Source: DATJUF01 sp035524095
GTDB lineage: Bacteria > Desulfobacterota > Binatia > Binatales > Binataceae
Reading direction: 5' to 3'
DNA length: 64,000 bases
Assembly (NCBI GenBank): GCA_035524095.1
Contig: DATKPK010000046.1
Location: forward strand, 10,010-74,009
Positions 17,630-26,252 of the stretch are shown in pieces. The notes beneath the pieces are model-generated. The model was given only the letters and a program-made list of their open reading frames with translations. It made no database searches and was not told where the DNA came from. The number at the start of each line of letters is the position of its first letter. Within the stretch, counting starts at the first letter, position 1. Position numbers and translations under genes: made by a program.

Positions 17630-18571
17630 TTATTCGTGCGCCTGGGGCGGATTGCCTCTGAGCCGGTAGACCACTGCCGTCTTAGTCGTGCCCAGCGCGA
17701 TCCAGTCTTTCGCGAATTCCTGTAACGAACAGAAGAACTGGATACAGCGACTTAGCGCCTTTTCGTGGAGCTCGTCCTTTCGTCTGAACTTGCAATCGTA
17801 CGAGAACTCACCGACGAGGAGCTTATGGTCTCCGCGTTCGCGCCATAGCGCTGCGTTTGATTCAGCCTTTACCCCGTGGCCGAAATCCAACTCGCCGAGG
17901 TCTTGAAGAACTTCCTCGACGATCGTGTGATTGACCAGTTGGATCTTGTGCTTGCACCTGAGCTCGAGGGCAGCCAAAACCGGGAAGTAACCGGCCAGCG
18001 CCGGTATTGAAAGGCTGCCAGCCTTGAATTGGTTCTTCAGGCTTAGCTCGACATTATGGGAATACAACATCCGATACCCGCCAATCTCTTCTCTCAGCGG
18101 GAGCATCTCGGCTTTGAACTTAACCCGATATTCGCCGGAGATATTGGGGCGAACGTCAGTCTCAGCGGCCTGCTGAAGGTCGGGATAGCGGAACTTGAAG
18201 ACCACTTCAGGGTCGCCGGTCGGGAAACCGTCTTGATAGGAAATCCGGCGGCGCAGGATAAAGCCGTGGTTATAAAGGGCAAAGTCGTTGGTGTCCAAAA
18301 ATATCACTTCCCTGATCCGCGGCCGCAGATCGGTATAGCCCTTGGTGGAAAATCCTATATCCAGCTTCTCGGCGGCTTGCCGTACGATTTTGCCAAATTC
18401 GTGAAAGCTCGGAACCGAGGTGAAGCGATCGGGCTTGAGAATAAGCTTGCATTCCAGGTAATGGACCTCATCTAGAGGACTGCCATCGCTGTAAGTTCCT
18501 GACTTAATATTACCGAGCAGCCGCGGTTTGACATCTTCAATCGTATCCACCTGTGGCTCTTTCGTATCCAT
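17630..18571 (-). CDS. CYTH-like (triphosphate tunnel metalloenzyme) candidate
   Basis: About 313 residues, no family recognised outright. Alternating strands carry paired charged residues: HYLECKLIL, ILRRRIS, VVFKFRYPD, RVKFKAEM, LELRCKHKIQ and EFSYDCKFRR. This is the pattern of CYTH/VTC tunnel enzymes, where Glu, Lys and Arg line a barrel that binds triphosphate and metal. FLDTNDFALYNHGFILRRR resembles the DTxxxxLxxxGxxLRxR motif of that fold. ATG 18571 is preceded by GGGGGTGAGC. A polyphosphate- or thiamine-triphosphate-related role is possible but only inferred. Confidence 0.5.
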   Translation of the reverse strand: MDTKEPQVDTIEDVKPRLLGNIKSGTYSDGSPLDEVHYLECKLILKPDRFTSVPSFHEFGKIVRQAAEKLDIGFSTKGYTDLRPRIREVIFLDTNDFALYNHGFILRRRISYQDGFPTGDPEVVFKFRYPDLQQAAETDVRPNISGEYRVKFKAEMLPLREEIGGYRMLYSHNVELSLKNQFKAGSLSIPALAGYFPVLAALELRCKHKIQLVNHTIVEEVLQDLGELDFGHGVKAESNAALWRERGDHKLLVGEFSYDCKFRRKDELHEKALSRCIQFFCSLQEFAKDWIALGTTKTAVVYRLRGNPPQAHE

Positions 18572-19137
18572 GCTCACCCCCTATAGTTGCCCAAGGTCAA
18601 CTGCAATCGTCGCGATGGTCAAAAGTGAACCATCCCGTAACAGTTCAGACAATAACTAAGCGCGCCGGAGCCCCTTCAAGTTCGTCGGTGATGGTCCGGT
18701 CGTTCATAGGAGACCGCTTTAGCCTCGTTATTATGATTCGACAATGACCCCTGCTTGCAGACACTGGAAAGGTTCGGCTCAGGCATGTTGCACATTAGAT
18801 CTCCGTTGCAAGGTTATGTTTTATTCGCACTCATTCTGCATTGTTATCCATCAAACAATACTATTCTGGCATGCCTGAGAAATTAGCAGCTAAGGGCTTC
18901 CTAAATTGCTAACTGCGCCAAAAACTTAGCGATGTGATTATTTCCTAAAAAACTCCGTAATTTCAATTATTTAGACGAAAACAAACGTTTGATTGGTTCT
19001 GAGCTATTGCAAATTGAGAAGCTTTCCGACGGACCGGGACCAAGTGTTGACGAGAGAATATGGTCGGTACAGCCTTTGCTTAAGCAGTAGCTTGCGCTGT
19101 TACTCCCCCGAGAACATCAGCGCTTTGTCCCCAAGCT

Positions 19138-19204
19138 AGGCCGGGTTGCTGCTACCGTAGGTCCCCCCAACGTGCGGTCGTATTCAAGGCAACCTGGCCT
19201 TTTT
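19138..19204 (+). terminator. Terminator-like stem with T-run; possible 3' end of a non-coding RNA
   Basis: Bases 19138-19149 pair with 19189-19200 over 12 bp (one G.U in RNA), and TTTTT follows immediately. The 39-base loop is itself GC-rich. No gene lies directly upstream on the plus strand, so the transcript ended here would be non-coding. Confidence 0.5.
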
Positions 19205-19215
19205 CTACCTTGGCA

Positions 19216-19253
19216 GCCATCTAGATTTTCAAAAGAAGCCAAATCTGGATGGC
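19216..19253. repeat. 13-bp stem-loop
   Basis: Bases 19216-19228 and 19241-19253 form an inverted repeat matching at 12 of 13 positions, the odd pair being G.U, with a 12-base loop. It lies 12 bases after the T-run of the preceding hairpin. There is no T-run behind it on either strand, so it is not an obvious terminator. Confidence 0.5.
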
Positions 19254-19440
19254 ATTTCATCAACTCCCAGAGTGAGTGGGCTCGCACTGTAACAAGCCGG
19301 CACCGCTAGGTGGATGGGTGCTCTTGGCCGTTGGAACTTTGCCCTTGCGAGGGACGATTGGCTTCCCGATGGTTCAGCGGCCTCATGAATTTAGCAGTCG
19401 AGTTGAGGGGGTTGTTCGCGTATGTTAGAGAATACGAGTT

Positions 19441-19514
19441 CGGGGCGTGGCGCAGCCTGGTAGCGCACCTGCCTTGGGAGCAGGGGGTCGGCCGTTCAAA
19501 TCGGCTCGCCCCGA
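19441..19514 (+). tRNA. tRNA-Pro (TGG)
   Basis: All four arms fold. The acceptor CGGGGCG pairs with CGCCCCG, the anticodon stem CCTGC/GCAGG holds the loop CTTGGGA with anticodon TGG, and the T arm reads GGCCG-TTCAAAT-CGGCT. No CCA is encoded. First of four tRNAs on this strand. Confidence 0.95.
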
Positions 19515-19518
19515 TTTT

Positions 19519-19595
<77 letters not shown>

Positions 19596-19643
19596 CAGGT
19601 TCCAGAAGTAGGGTTGAACGTCGTTGCTCGGTTAGATTCGGTG

Positions 19644-19719
19644 GTGAGTGTAGCTCAGTTGGTAGAGCACCGGGTTGTGGCCTCGGTGGTCGAGGGTTCA
19701 AGCCCCTTCACTCACCCCA
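19644..19719 (+). tRNA. tRNA-His (GTG)
   Basis: The acceptor GTGAGTG pairs with CACTCAC, and a G precedes it as the expected G-1. The anticodon loop TTGTGGC gives GTG. The discriminator is C, as in bacterial tRNA-His, and CCA is encoded. Confidence 0.95.
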
Positions 19720-19758
19720 GCCATTCTGCTGGGTGGCGCGGGTTTGTTGTTTTTGGAT

Positions 19759-19834
<76 letters not shown>

Positions 19835-20662
19835 GTAAAATCAAACGCTTACGATGTTCCTGCAAACAGACGATCAGTCCATGTAGACCGAATGTTGACG
19901 CGCGACATAGTTAGCGCGGAAACCCGGCCGGTTCTGTTCAAATTTCCGAACCCTCGCCTAGCCTGCTGCTGCTCTTTCTCCTTTCCGTAAGAATGAGTTT
20001 CGGCAGATCATCGTTGCTAGCGAGTCCGTTGTGGTGCGCGTACAACACCTGGTACAAGCCGTCGATACGGCAATAATATCATCAACAGTAACCGATCCGG
20101 CGCACCTTGGGGAAACGTAAAGGAAAGCTCCGGAGACCAAGAAGTAATACAGCACCTCCTGCCGGCCGCGCGAGAAACGGAAAATGGAATACCTTTAGAG
20201 CGCGAAACGACGAGTGATCAAAAGCACGTTGATGGGGCTCGAAACTCAAGATCAAAACGGGGCCAGACTGCATCGTTCAAAATCGTGGCATGCCAGCGCC
20301 GATGAAAACCGCTCGTGGGCCACTGCTGTAGGGAGGTCGAATAAACCTCTATTGAGCTTTCCTTTTCGAATCGTTTTGATAGCACAGAAGTGGGCAACCA
20401 TGACCAAGTCCATTTGAACGACGAAACGAACTATCGTGCCGGCGACGCCCCTGATGTGCAGCGGCAGATCGTTGGGCGTCAAGGTCGTCGAATCGCACAG
20501 GGCTCTATGACACGATAGATTCTGGCTTGTCCAAGCTCCTGTTCGGGGATTCGCCGTACGTCGTGCCCACGCGCGCATCCCGCGCTTGTACATCGGCCAT
20601 CGAGTGAAACACTGTATTTATATGCGACAAGAGCTGGCCCATATTAAGCGCAGCGTTTTTCA
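19835..20662. other. Gene-poor stretch after the tRNA cluster
   Basis: About 830 bases with only short overlapping frames on both strands. None has a recognisable motif, a good ribosome-binding site or consistent coding character. Lying between a tRNA gene and a decayed Fic gene, it is most simply a remnant of lost mobile or accessory DNA. Confidence 0.4.
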
Positions 20663-20970
20663 TTGAATAAGCCGTTTCCTACGGTAGACGCGAAGCATGA
20701 TAAGAACTCGAGCGCCGAACCGCGGGCGGGGCGTTATGTCACTCGACCGGCGGGTTCCGCGCCTTCATATCCGCGCCTCTTCCTCCCAAACCGCCGAGAC
20801 GGATCGCCAACGATTCTTCTGCTGCTGCTGTCAGAGGCGGACCATGCGTTAGGTTGCCTGGACGGCTCGGTACTGACCTTGTCCAACCCGGAACTCTTCG
20901 TCTTCATGTCCGTGCGCAAGGAAGCCGTGCTTTCCAGCCAGATCGACGGGACGCACAGCTCGCTGCACAG
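20663..20970 (+). pseudogene. Truncated, frameshifted Fic-family N-terminal domain
   Basis: The frame contains RAGRYVTRPAG and then, after two compensating frameshifts, LLSEADHALGCLDGS, NPELFVFMSVRKEAVLSSQI and DGTHSSL. These are hallmarks of the N-terminal helical domain of Fic/DOC proteins that AMPylate targets. Between the shifts another frame reads FRAFISAPLPPKPP, the expected proline-rich link. Homology stops after SSL, and the HPFxDGNGR catalytic domain is missing; the remaining frame only shadows the convergent GNAT gene. It is a dead remnant, probably of a toxin-like or stand-alone Fic. Confidence 0.75.
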
Positions 20971-20986
20971 GCGAAACCTAGATTGG

Positions 20987-21520
20987 TCAGACGGCGTCAA
21001 GGTCCAGACTCACATGGACGGTGCCAGTGTCGTAGGCGTCGTGCACATGGAATCCGCTGTTGGCAAATACTTCAAGCATCTGATGATTGCTTCCCAATAC
21101 CTCTGCCGTGAACTTTCTGATCCTGCGGGATCGCGCAATCTTCGCAAGGTGTTTCAGCAGGAGGGTTCCGATACCGCGGCCTTGATACTCGTCGAGCACG
21201 GCGAAGGCGACTTCAGCGGAGGCAAGGTCCTCTTTTCTGATATAGCGACCTACACCGATGAAACGTTCTGCCCCGTCACACTCCATGGTCACAGCCAAGC
21301 CAACATGATTGACAAAATCAAGTTCCGTCAGACGACGGAGATCGTCCTCGCCGAGCGAGCGCTTGGGACCGAAAAATCGATTGTAGATTGACTGCTCGCT
21401 CAGCCCCTGAAAATGCTGGGACAGACGCTCTTTGTCATCGGGATGAATCGCGCGGACCAAAATCGCCGTACCATCTCGCAGGATTTCCGGGACTAGATAA
21501 TTTGCCATTTTCGCGCACAT
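20987..21520 (-). CDS. GNAT acetyltransferase, Pat-like
   Basis: About 177 residues. EILRDGTAILVRAIHPDD, IYNRFFGPKRSL and FVNHVGLAVTME resemble the GNAT domain of bacterial protein lysine acetyltransferases. EYQGRGIGTLLLKHLAKIA is the acetyl-CoA-binding motif A. The open frame runs back to 21730, but that part overlaps the next gene; ATG 21520 (or 21508) fits the family start. It may regulate acyl-CoA synthetases or other metabolic enzymes. It opens the block resembling a low-oxygen response island. Confidence 0.82.
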   Translation of the reverse strand: MCAKMANYLVPEILRDGTAILVRAIHPDDKERLSQHFQGLSEQSIYNRFFGPKRSLGEDDLRRLTELDFVNHVGLAVTMECDGAERFIGVGRYIRKEDLASAEVAFAVLDEYQGRGIGTLLLKHLAKIARSRRIRKFTAEVLGSNHQMLEVFANSGFHVHDAYDTGTVHVSLDLDAV

Positions 21521-21638
21521 TGGTTTATGGCTTGCGATTTTCGCAGGCCAGGCCGTCTGGGGAAACGCGGAAGAACTCCCTCTTCGAATTGCAATGTTGA
21601 TAGACCCGTCGAACCCGGGCAGCCTGCGCAGGCGTTGA

Positions 21639-22205
21639 TCACTTCTTCTTCGGCGTCCGCTGGCGCGCGTCAGAATCCCAAGTCGCGAAGAGCGACCCGT
21701 CATCGCTCCAAGTATAGGCGACCCGCCCACCGAAGGCCTTTTTGAGTTCGTGGGCCAGCCGGTGCGAAAGCTTTTGTGATGTGGTCAGAACTTCCAGTGC
21801 GCCATTTTTCGATGAGATATCGACGATCCGCCGTTCCGGCTGGGTTTTCGCGGCCCTTGCCGCGACATTGTTGATGCGCTGCCGGATCGCTTGCTCGTTA
21901 CGCGCGGCCTCTTCACCATGAATCACCAGCCGGCCTTGCCCTTCTTCCTTCGCAATCTGTAGACAAGCGGGACAGAAGCCCCATTCGACGAGTTCAAGCT
22001 GTTCTTCGCTCAAAGCGTGATTATGACGCCAGGTCTTGCGCAAAAATACCGCTCCACAACGCGCGCAAATCGTCGGCTCGTGAGGCGCCCGAACCTTCCG
22101 TACAACTTGGGGGCTCTTATCGTTCCGTACGCCGATGCGGTCGAGCGCGCGCACGAGTCCTCTAGATTGTTTTGTATGAACTGTCAGTTGCCGCTTCGCG
22201 CTCAT
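21639..22205 (-). CDS. BCAM0308-like zinc-ribbon protein
   Basis: 188 residues. A zinc-ribbon pair CARC...CPAC spans about residues 47-80, followed by a helical part (EEAARNEQAIRQRINNVAARA) and a strand-rich C-terminus (ERRIVDISSKNGALEVLTTS). This layout matches the BCAM0308 family, named for a gene in the low-oxygen-activated locus of Burkholderia cenocepacia. Function is unknown; an RNA- or ribosome-linked role has been suggested for NMD3-like ribbons. It shares orientation with the GNAT gene downstream. Confidence 0.65.
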   Translation of the reverse strand: MSAKRQLTVHTKQSRGLVRALDRIGVRNDKSPQVVRKVRAPHEPTICARCGAVFLRKTWRHNHALSEEQLELVEWGFCPACLQIAKEEGQGRLVIHGEEAARNEQAIRQRINNVAARAAKTQPERRIVDISSKNGALEVLTTSQKLSHRLAHELKKAFGGRVAYTWSDDGSLFATWDSDARQRTPKKK

Positions 22206-22418
22206 TAGATTCCTCCGTCTCTGGACAATGCTGTTAGGATTCGGGTTGACCCAAGCCGCCGATTCCTGTCAGCAGCCGCCGCTACGTTGTGCTCGGTCAA
22301 TCGGACTGCAATCCGCCTGCCACAGAACTTGCACCAAAACTCGAAACGAAGACCAACCACAAATCTGCATGTGGGTCAGCCTGGTACGCGGCAAAGCGAT
22401 CCAACTGCCTCCAAAAGG

Positions 22419-23651
22419 ATGGCTCCGTTGGCAACAGCATGCGAGGCCGTGCCTTTAGTTAGCAGCACCACGGACCCCAAGAGCGGTTTGGCGCATGGCA
22501 CGCAGATAGCTTTGTCGCCTAACTCGATAAATCGGTGGGAAGCGAGCGCTTCAACTCGGGGAATTGCGATTGAAGAGATTCAAGTGACGAACAAAGGAGC
22601 GCCGGCGCCGGGACCGGCAACGCGTTTGCTCAAAGCGATGATGCGGCCTAAGTTTTATCCGCATCCCTGCGATCGGGTTGAACTGCGACAGACGATGACA
22701 TCGTGGCTGCTGTTTGCTGGATCGCTCGTCTACAAAATCAAAAGGCCATTACGCTTTGGGCTTACAGATGCCACGACGCCCCTCAAGCGCTATCGCCTTT
22801 GCCAGGATGAGATACTGCTCAATCGGCCGCTGGCTGCAGATCTGTACCTCGGCGTCAGCTCAATCGCGGAAACGCTGGCAGGTTATGTGCTGACAGGCGA
22901 GACCTCCGATAGACCTTCGAGGGCGCGAGAGTTCGCGGTCGTGATGCGCCGTTTGCCTAGCGACCGATTCCTCGATCAGATGGTGGCGAATGCTTCCATA
23001 ATGCCCGGGGCCATCCAGACCATCGCCAGAAAGCTGATGGCTTTCCACACCGAAGCCTCCATGGCGCAGGCACAACTGTGGGGTTCGGCCCAGGCGATTT
23101 CGCAATTGATCACTAGCAACCTGGCCGAGGCGCATGAGCTGGCTGCCGATAGCTTGACACGCAAGAGCATTGGCGCTGTGAAGAATTATGCGGTCCGCTT
23201 CGTCACTACGCATCAGCAGTCGCTCAATAATCGAGCCCGGGACGGCTGGGTCCGGGCAGGCCATGGCGATCTGCGGTGCGAATCGGTTTGTCTCGATAGC
23301 CGCGGAGTTATCGTTATCGGCCGAAGCAAACACCATGAGCGCTGGCGCTATGTAGATGCCGGGCTCGAGCTAGCGTCGCTCGCCGTCGATTTAGATCTGC
23401 TCGGACGCTCTGATTTGGCCAACGAACTAATCGAAACGTATGTAACGGATGCAAACGACCAGGGAGCAATACGGCTATTGCGCTTCTACAAAAGCTACCG
23501 AGCCGTTGTCCAAGGCAAGTGCCAGACTTTAGTGAGTTTACGGACAGACCTGCCGACCGAGCAACGTCTCTCCGCCCGTGAGAACGCCCGGCGTCTATTC
23601 ACTCTGGCTCATCGGTATGCCAGCGGAACTGACGCGACTTCCATCAGTTAG
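22419..23651 (+). CDS. COG2187 aminoglycoside-phosphotransferase-like protein, probable pseudokinase
   Basis: About 410 residues from ATG 22419; open sequence extends back to 22287 and a GTG at 22584 is another option. Family homology starts near KFYPHPCDRVELRQTMTSW and continues through LVYKIKRPLRFG, LLNRPLAADLYLGV and RALVRGK-like RAVVQGK. The catalytic loop HGDL is kept, but the Mg-binding Asn after it is Ser (HGDLRCES). The following FDxIEFN motif is replaced by IGRSKHH, removing the metal-binding Asp. The AAA/gluconokinase-like domain often fused to this family is absent. It is probably a non-catalytic or altered kinase-fold protein. Confidence 0.65.
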   Translation: MAPLATACEAVPLVSSTTDPKSGLAHGTQIALSPNSINRWEASASTRGIAIEEIQVTNKGAPAPGPATRLLKAMMRPKFYPHPCDRVELRQTMTSWLLFAGSLVYKIKRPLRFGLTDATTPLKRYRLCQDEILLNRPLAADLYLGVSSIAETLAGYVLTGETSDRPSRAREFAVVMRRLPSDRFLDQMVANASIMPGAIQTIARKLMAFHTEASMAQAQLWGSAQAISQLITSNLAEAHELAADSLTRKSIGAVKNYAVRFVTTHQQSLNNRARDGWVRAGHGDLRCESVCLDSRGVIVIGRSKHHERWRYVDAGLELASLAVDLDLLGRSDLANELIETYVTDANDQGAIRLLRFYKSYRAVVQGKCQTLVSLRTDLPTEQRLSARENARRLFTLAHRYASGTDATSIS

Positions 23652-23735
23652 ATCCTTACGCTCCAAATTTTGCCCCGGCCATAGCTTCGTGGTATAGCTT
23701 GAACCCGTCAAAGCGAATCTACCGACTATTTCGCC

Positions 23736-25298
23736 ATGCCTAGCGACGAAACCGCCAAGGTTCCTGAGGACAACGGCGCACTCACACGACCCGGTTTACC
23801 CCGTCATTTTCATCTCTTGTGGGACGAAGATCTCGAAGAGATGCAAGGCATATTCGCTGTGATCCGCGATCGGCGAAATGAAGTAGTTGCCGATTGGTAC
23901 CAACTCTACACGCTTCATTTCGGGGATGCTCGAACGCTCTCCGAGGCCGAATTCTTTAAGATCTTCGAACCCGCCATCTTCCGCAACAAAAGTGATCTCA
24001 TGGAAAAAAACATGGATCGTTACGCGGAAGACGTGCGCAGTCTTGGAGAAGCGCTGGCTGAACGGGGTGTGCCGTTGCAGGAGATCATCGCCTCACTGCA
24101 GCTTTTCGAACAAGCGGCCTTAAGGGTTTTTCCGCCCGGCTCGTCACAGACGCTCGATGTCTATACTAAATTCGACCAACTTAGTCATATTCGCATAATT
24201 TTGTTGGTTGATGCCTATTTTCGGTCCTTAAGCGCGGCGCAGGGGGCCCGGATTAAAGGCCTGGAACACGAGGCCGCGCGCTTATCTCACGACCAGCGTG
24301 CTCACTTCCATGGGATTGTCGGTGGGTCATCACCTATGCGGACGCTTTACCAGCGAATCGACGCAGCCAGCCGAACACGCGGCACGGTGCTTATCGTTGG
24401 TGAGAGTGGCTCCGGCAAGGAACTGGTGGCGCGCGCGCTCCACGAGGCGGGGCCACGTCAAAGCACGCCCTTCGTCGCTTTCAATTGCGCAGCGATCCCT
24501 GAGGATTTGATTGAAAGCGAATTGTTCGGCTACCGGCGCGGGGCTTTCAGCGGAGCCAACACAGAGTATTCGGGACTGTTCCGGGCGGCAGAAGGCGGAA
24601 CGCTGTTCCTTGACGAAATTACCGAGATGAGCGCGGAGACGCAGGCCAAGCTCTTACGTGCGATCCAGGAGCATGCCGTGCGACCGGTCGGGTCTACACG
24701 CGAAATATCAGTAGATGTTCGACTGATTGCGTCGACCAACCGTGATCCCGAAGATGCGGTACGTAATCACGTCCTTCGCCAAGACCTCTATTATCGGCTT
24801 CAGGCTAACGTCTTGCGTGTTCCCCCGTTGCGGGAGCGCCTCGACGACGTTCCCCTGCTGGTTGAGCATTTCATTACGTTGTTCAATGAGCAACTCGGCC
24901 GTGACACCGTCACGGAAGGTATCGAGCAGCGCGCACTGGCTTCGATGTGCGAATACCAATGGCCGGGTAATGTTCGTGAACTGGCTAACGCGATAGAAGG
25001 AGCGATGACTTTCGGGAGAGGTGCGTTGATCGGACTGGCTGATCTTGCGCCATCCATCAGCCAGCACGAATCGCTAACTCCGGCTTCCAATTCGATTCTT
25101 CCGGCTGCTGCGATTGCAAACCGCACCCTGAACTCGGCCCTCGGCACCTTTGCCGACGTCGAACGTGATCTCATCCTGCGAGCACTCAAAGCCTGCGACT
25201 GGAACAAGGTGCACGCCGCGTCAATGCTAAAGATCTCGCGTAAGAAATTGTACGCGAAGATCAGCAAGTATCGGCTCGGTGAGTCAGACGAGCAATAG
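23736..25298 (+). CDS. Sigma-54-dependent transcriptional activator with RsbR-like sensor domain
   Basis: 520 residues. Residues 1-180 form an all-helical domain resembling the globin-fold N-terminal domain of RsbR-type sensors (RSLGEALAERGVPLQEI). The AAA+ domain has Walker A GESGSGKE (222-229), the sigma-54 contact loop GAFSGA (269-274; Thr of GAFTGA is Ser) and Walker B GGTLFLDEI (287-295). A Fis-type HTH (about 480-515, NKVHAASMLKISRKKLY) closes it. There is no receiver domain, so it senses its signal directly. Its place in the island suggests it controls neighbouring stress genes, but no clear -24/-12 promoter was found nearby. Confidence 0.88.
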   Translation: MPSDETAKVPEDNGALTRPGLPRHFHLLWDEDLEEMQGIFAVIRDRRNEVVADWYQLYTLHFGDARTLSEAEFFKIFEPAIFRNKSDLMEKNMDRYAEDVRSLGEALAERGVPLQEIIASLQLFEQAALRVFPPGSSQTLDVYTKFDQLSHIRIILLVDAYFRSLSAAQGARIKGLEHEAARLSHDQRAHFHGIVGGSSPMRTLYQRIDAASRTRGTVLIVGESGSGKELVARALHEAGPRQSTPFVAFNCAAIPEDLIESELFGYRRGAFSGANTEYSGLFRAAEGGTLFLDEITEMSAETQAKLLRAIQEHAVRPVGSTREISVDVRLIASTNRDPEDAVRNHVLRQDLYYRLQANVLRVPPLRERLDDVPLLVEHFITLFNEQLGRDTVTEGIEQRALASMCEYQWPGNVRELANAIEGAMTFGRGALIGLADLAPSISQHESLTPASNSILPAAAIANRTLNSALGTFADVERDLILRALKACDWNKVHAASMLKISRKKLYAKISKYRLGESDEQ

Positions 25299-25587
25299 CT
25301 GGTCTGGTGACACTTTGAATCCAGGCAGTTCTCAATCAATCCTAGATCGTTCGTAAAACTTCTTGGCTGATTCCAGCGGCGACAGCAGACTGTGTCGGAT
25401 TGCGCCATCGCCCCCAGTCGCAAATCCACGCGAGGCCTCTCATCAATGAGGATTTGGTGCGCTAGCTCCCGTTTGCGCCAGGTTTGAAGAAGCAAGCCTG
25501 CGTGGCCTCCCGTTACAATGGCGGCATGGCAAATGCTCTCTCTTCAGTTCGCAAGTAGATTAGAGAGCACGGAGCTTTGATACCAAC

Positions 25588-26238
25588 ATGAACCGAGACT
25601 TTGAAATTAAGCAACTGCTGCGCGCCTTTCGTGGTGGGATCATGAGCGAAGCGGCCTTCGAAGAGGAAATAACCCGCCTTGAACACGAATCCGCCGGGCA
25701 AGATCAAACTTCGAATCCACCGCCGTTCGAAGCATGCGGAAGATCGTATCGATCAGAGCGTGATGGTGTGCTCAGCTTCCTTGACGAATTGCATGCCGCG
25801 CAGATGGATTCGGCAGTAGGGTTTGCAAAATGGTCGGCGGTATGCCGAACGAAAGGTCTGCGGACGGGACTGCTGGTCGCAGCCGAACGAGCCGCCTATC
25901 ATACGCGTATTATTCAGCGTCGCATGCACGAACTAGCCGGCGAGCTGCACGCTACCACCAGCGAGCAAGGCCAGCGGCTGATAGAGGTCCTCGCGAACAG
26001 TCAAATTTCAGATGTCGAAAAGCTGGCGGCGCTGGCCCCGATGATTCAGGAACCACAACGCTCCATCGCGCCCCTACTAGCGTTCGCCGCAGCACTCGCT
26101 AACGATCTTGAGACGAAACAGGCGTTGCGCCTGATCGCGGAAGACGAATTGTCAACCGCGAGCTGGCTGCAGGAAGTTTACGGCGCGATGACGACGATGC
26201 AACCTAATGCTACGGCGGCTCCGGCGCCGCAGCAATGA
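25588..26238 (+). CDS. Unrecognised helical protein (ferritin-like candidate), paralogue A
   Basis: 216 residues, almost all helical, no family recognised. A short N-terminal hairpin (DFEIKQLLRAFRGGIMSEAAF) resembles a SHOCT-like element. Then come a helix with YRSERDGVLSFLD, a helix with AAERAAYH and a late helix with ETKQALRLIAEDELS. Repeated Glu and a His inside long helices suggest a four-helix bundle of the ferritin type, though a full ExxH pair set is not visible. The protein encoded at 49286-49918 matches it block by block. The next small gene overlaps its stop. Function is unknown. Confidence 0.7.
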   Translation: MNRDFEIKQLLRAFRGGIMSEAAFEEEITRLEHESAGQDQTSNPPPFEACGRSYRSERDGVLSFLDELHAAQMDSAVGFAKWSAVCRTKGLRTGLLVAAERAAYHTRIIQRRMHELAGELHATTSEQGQRLIEVLANSQISDVEKLAALAPMIQEPQRSIAPLLAFAAALANDLETKQALRLIAEDELSTASWLQEVYGAMTTMQPNATAAPAPQQ

Positions 26239-26252
26239 TTAGGGAGTACACC

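Larger units (their letters stand above)
18572..19440. other. Gene-free stretch upstream of the tRNA cluster
   Basis: About 870 bases with no convincing coding frame. The part from about 18790 to 19020 is clearly AT-rich relative to the rest of the window. From about 19030 to 19260 it contains two strong potential RNA hairpins, annotated separately. No SRP RNA, tmRNA or RNase P signature was recognised. Confidence 0.5.

Noticed and set aside
21521..21730. Upstream extension of the GNAT protein
   Set aside because: It overlaps the end of the BCAM0308-like gene and has Arg-rich, shadow-like composition; family homology begins after 21520.
23690..23715. FNR-like half-sites upstream of the sigma-54 activator
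   Set aside because: TTGA and TCAA are present but five bases apart instead of the six needed for an FNR site.
24800..25495. 231-residue minus-strand frame
   Set aside because: Antisense shadow of the sigma-54 activator; Arg/Ser-rich composition without domains.
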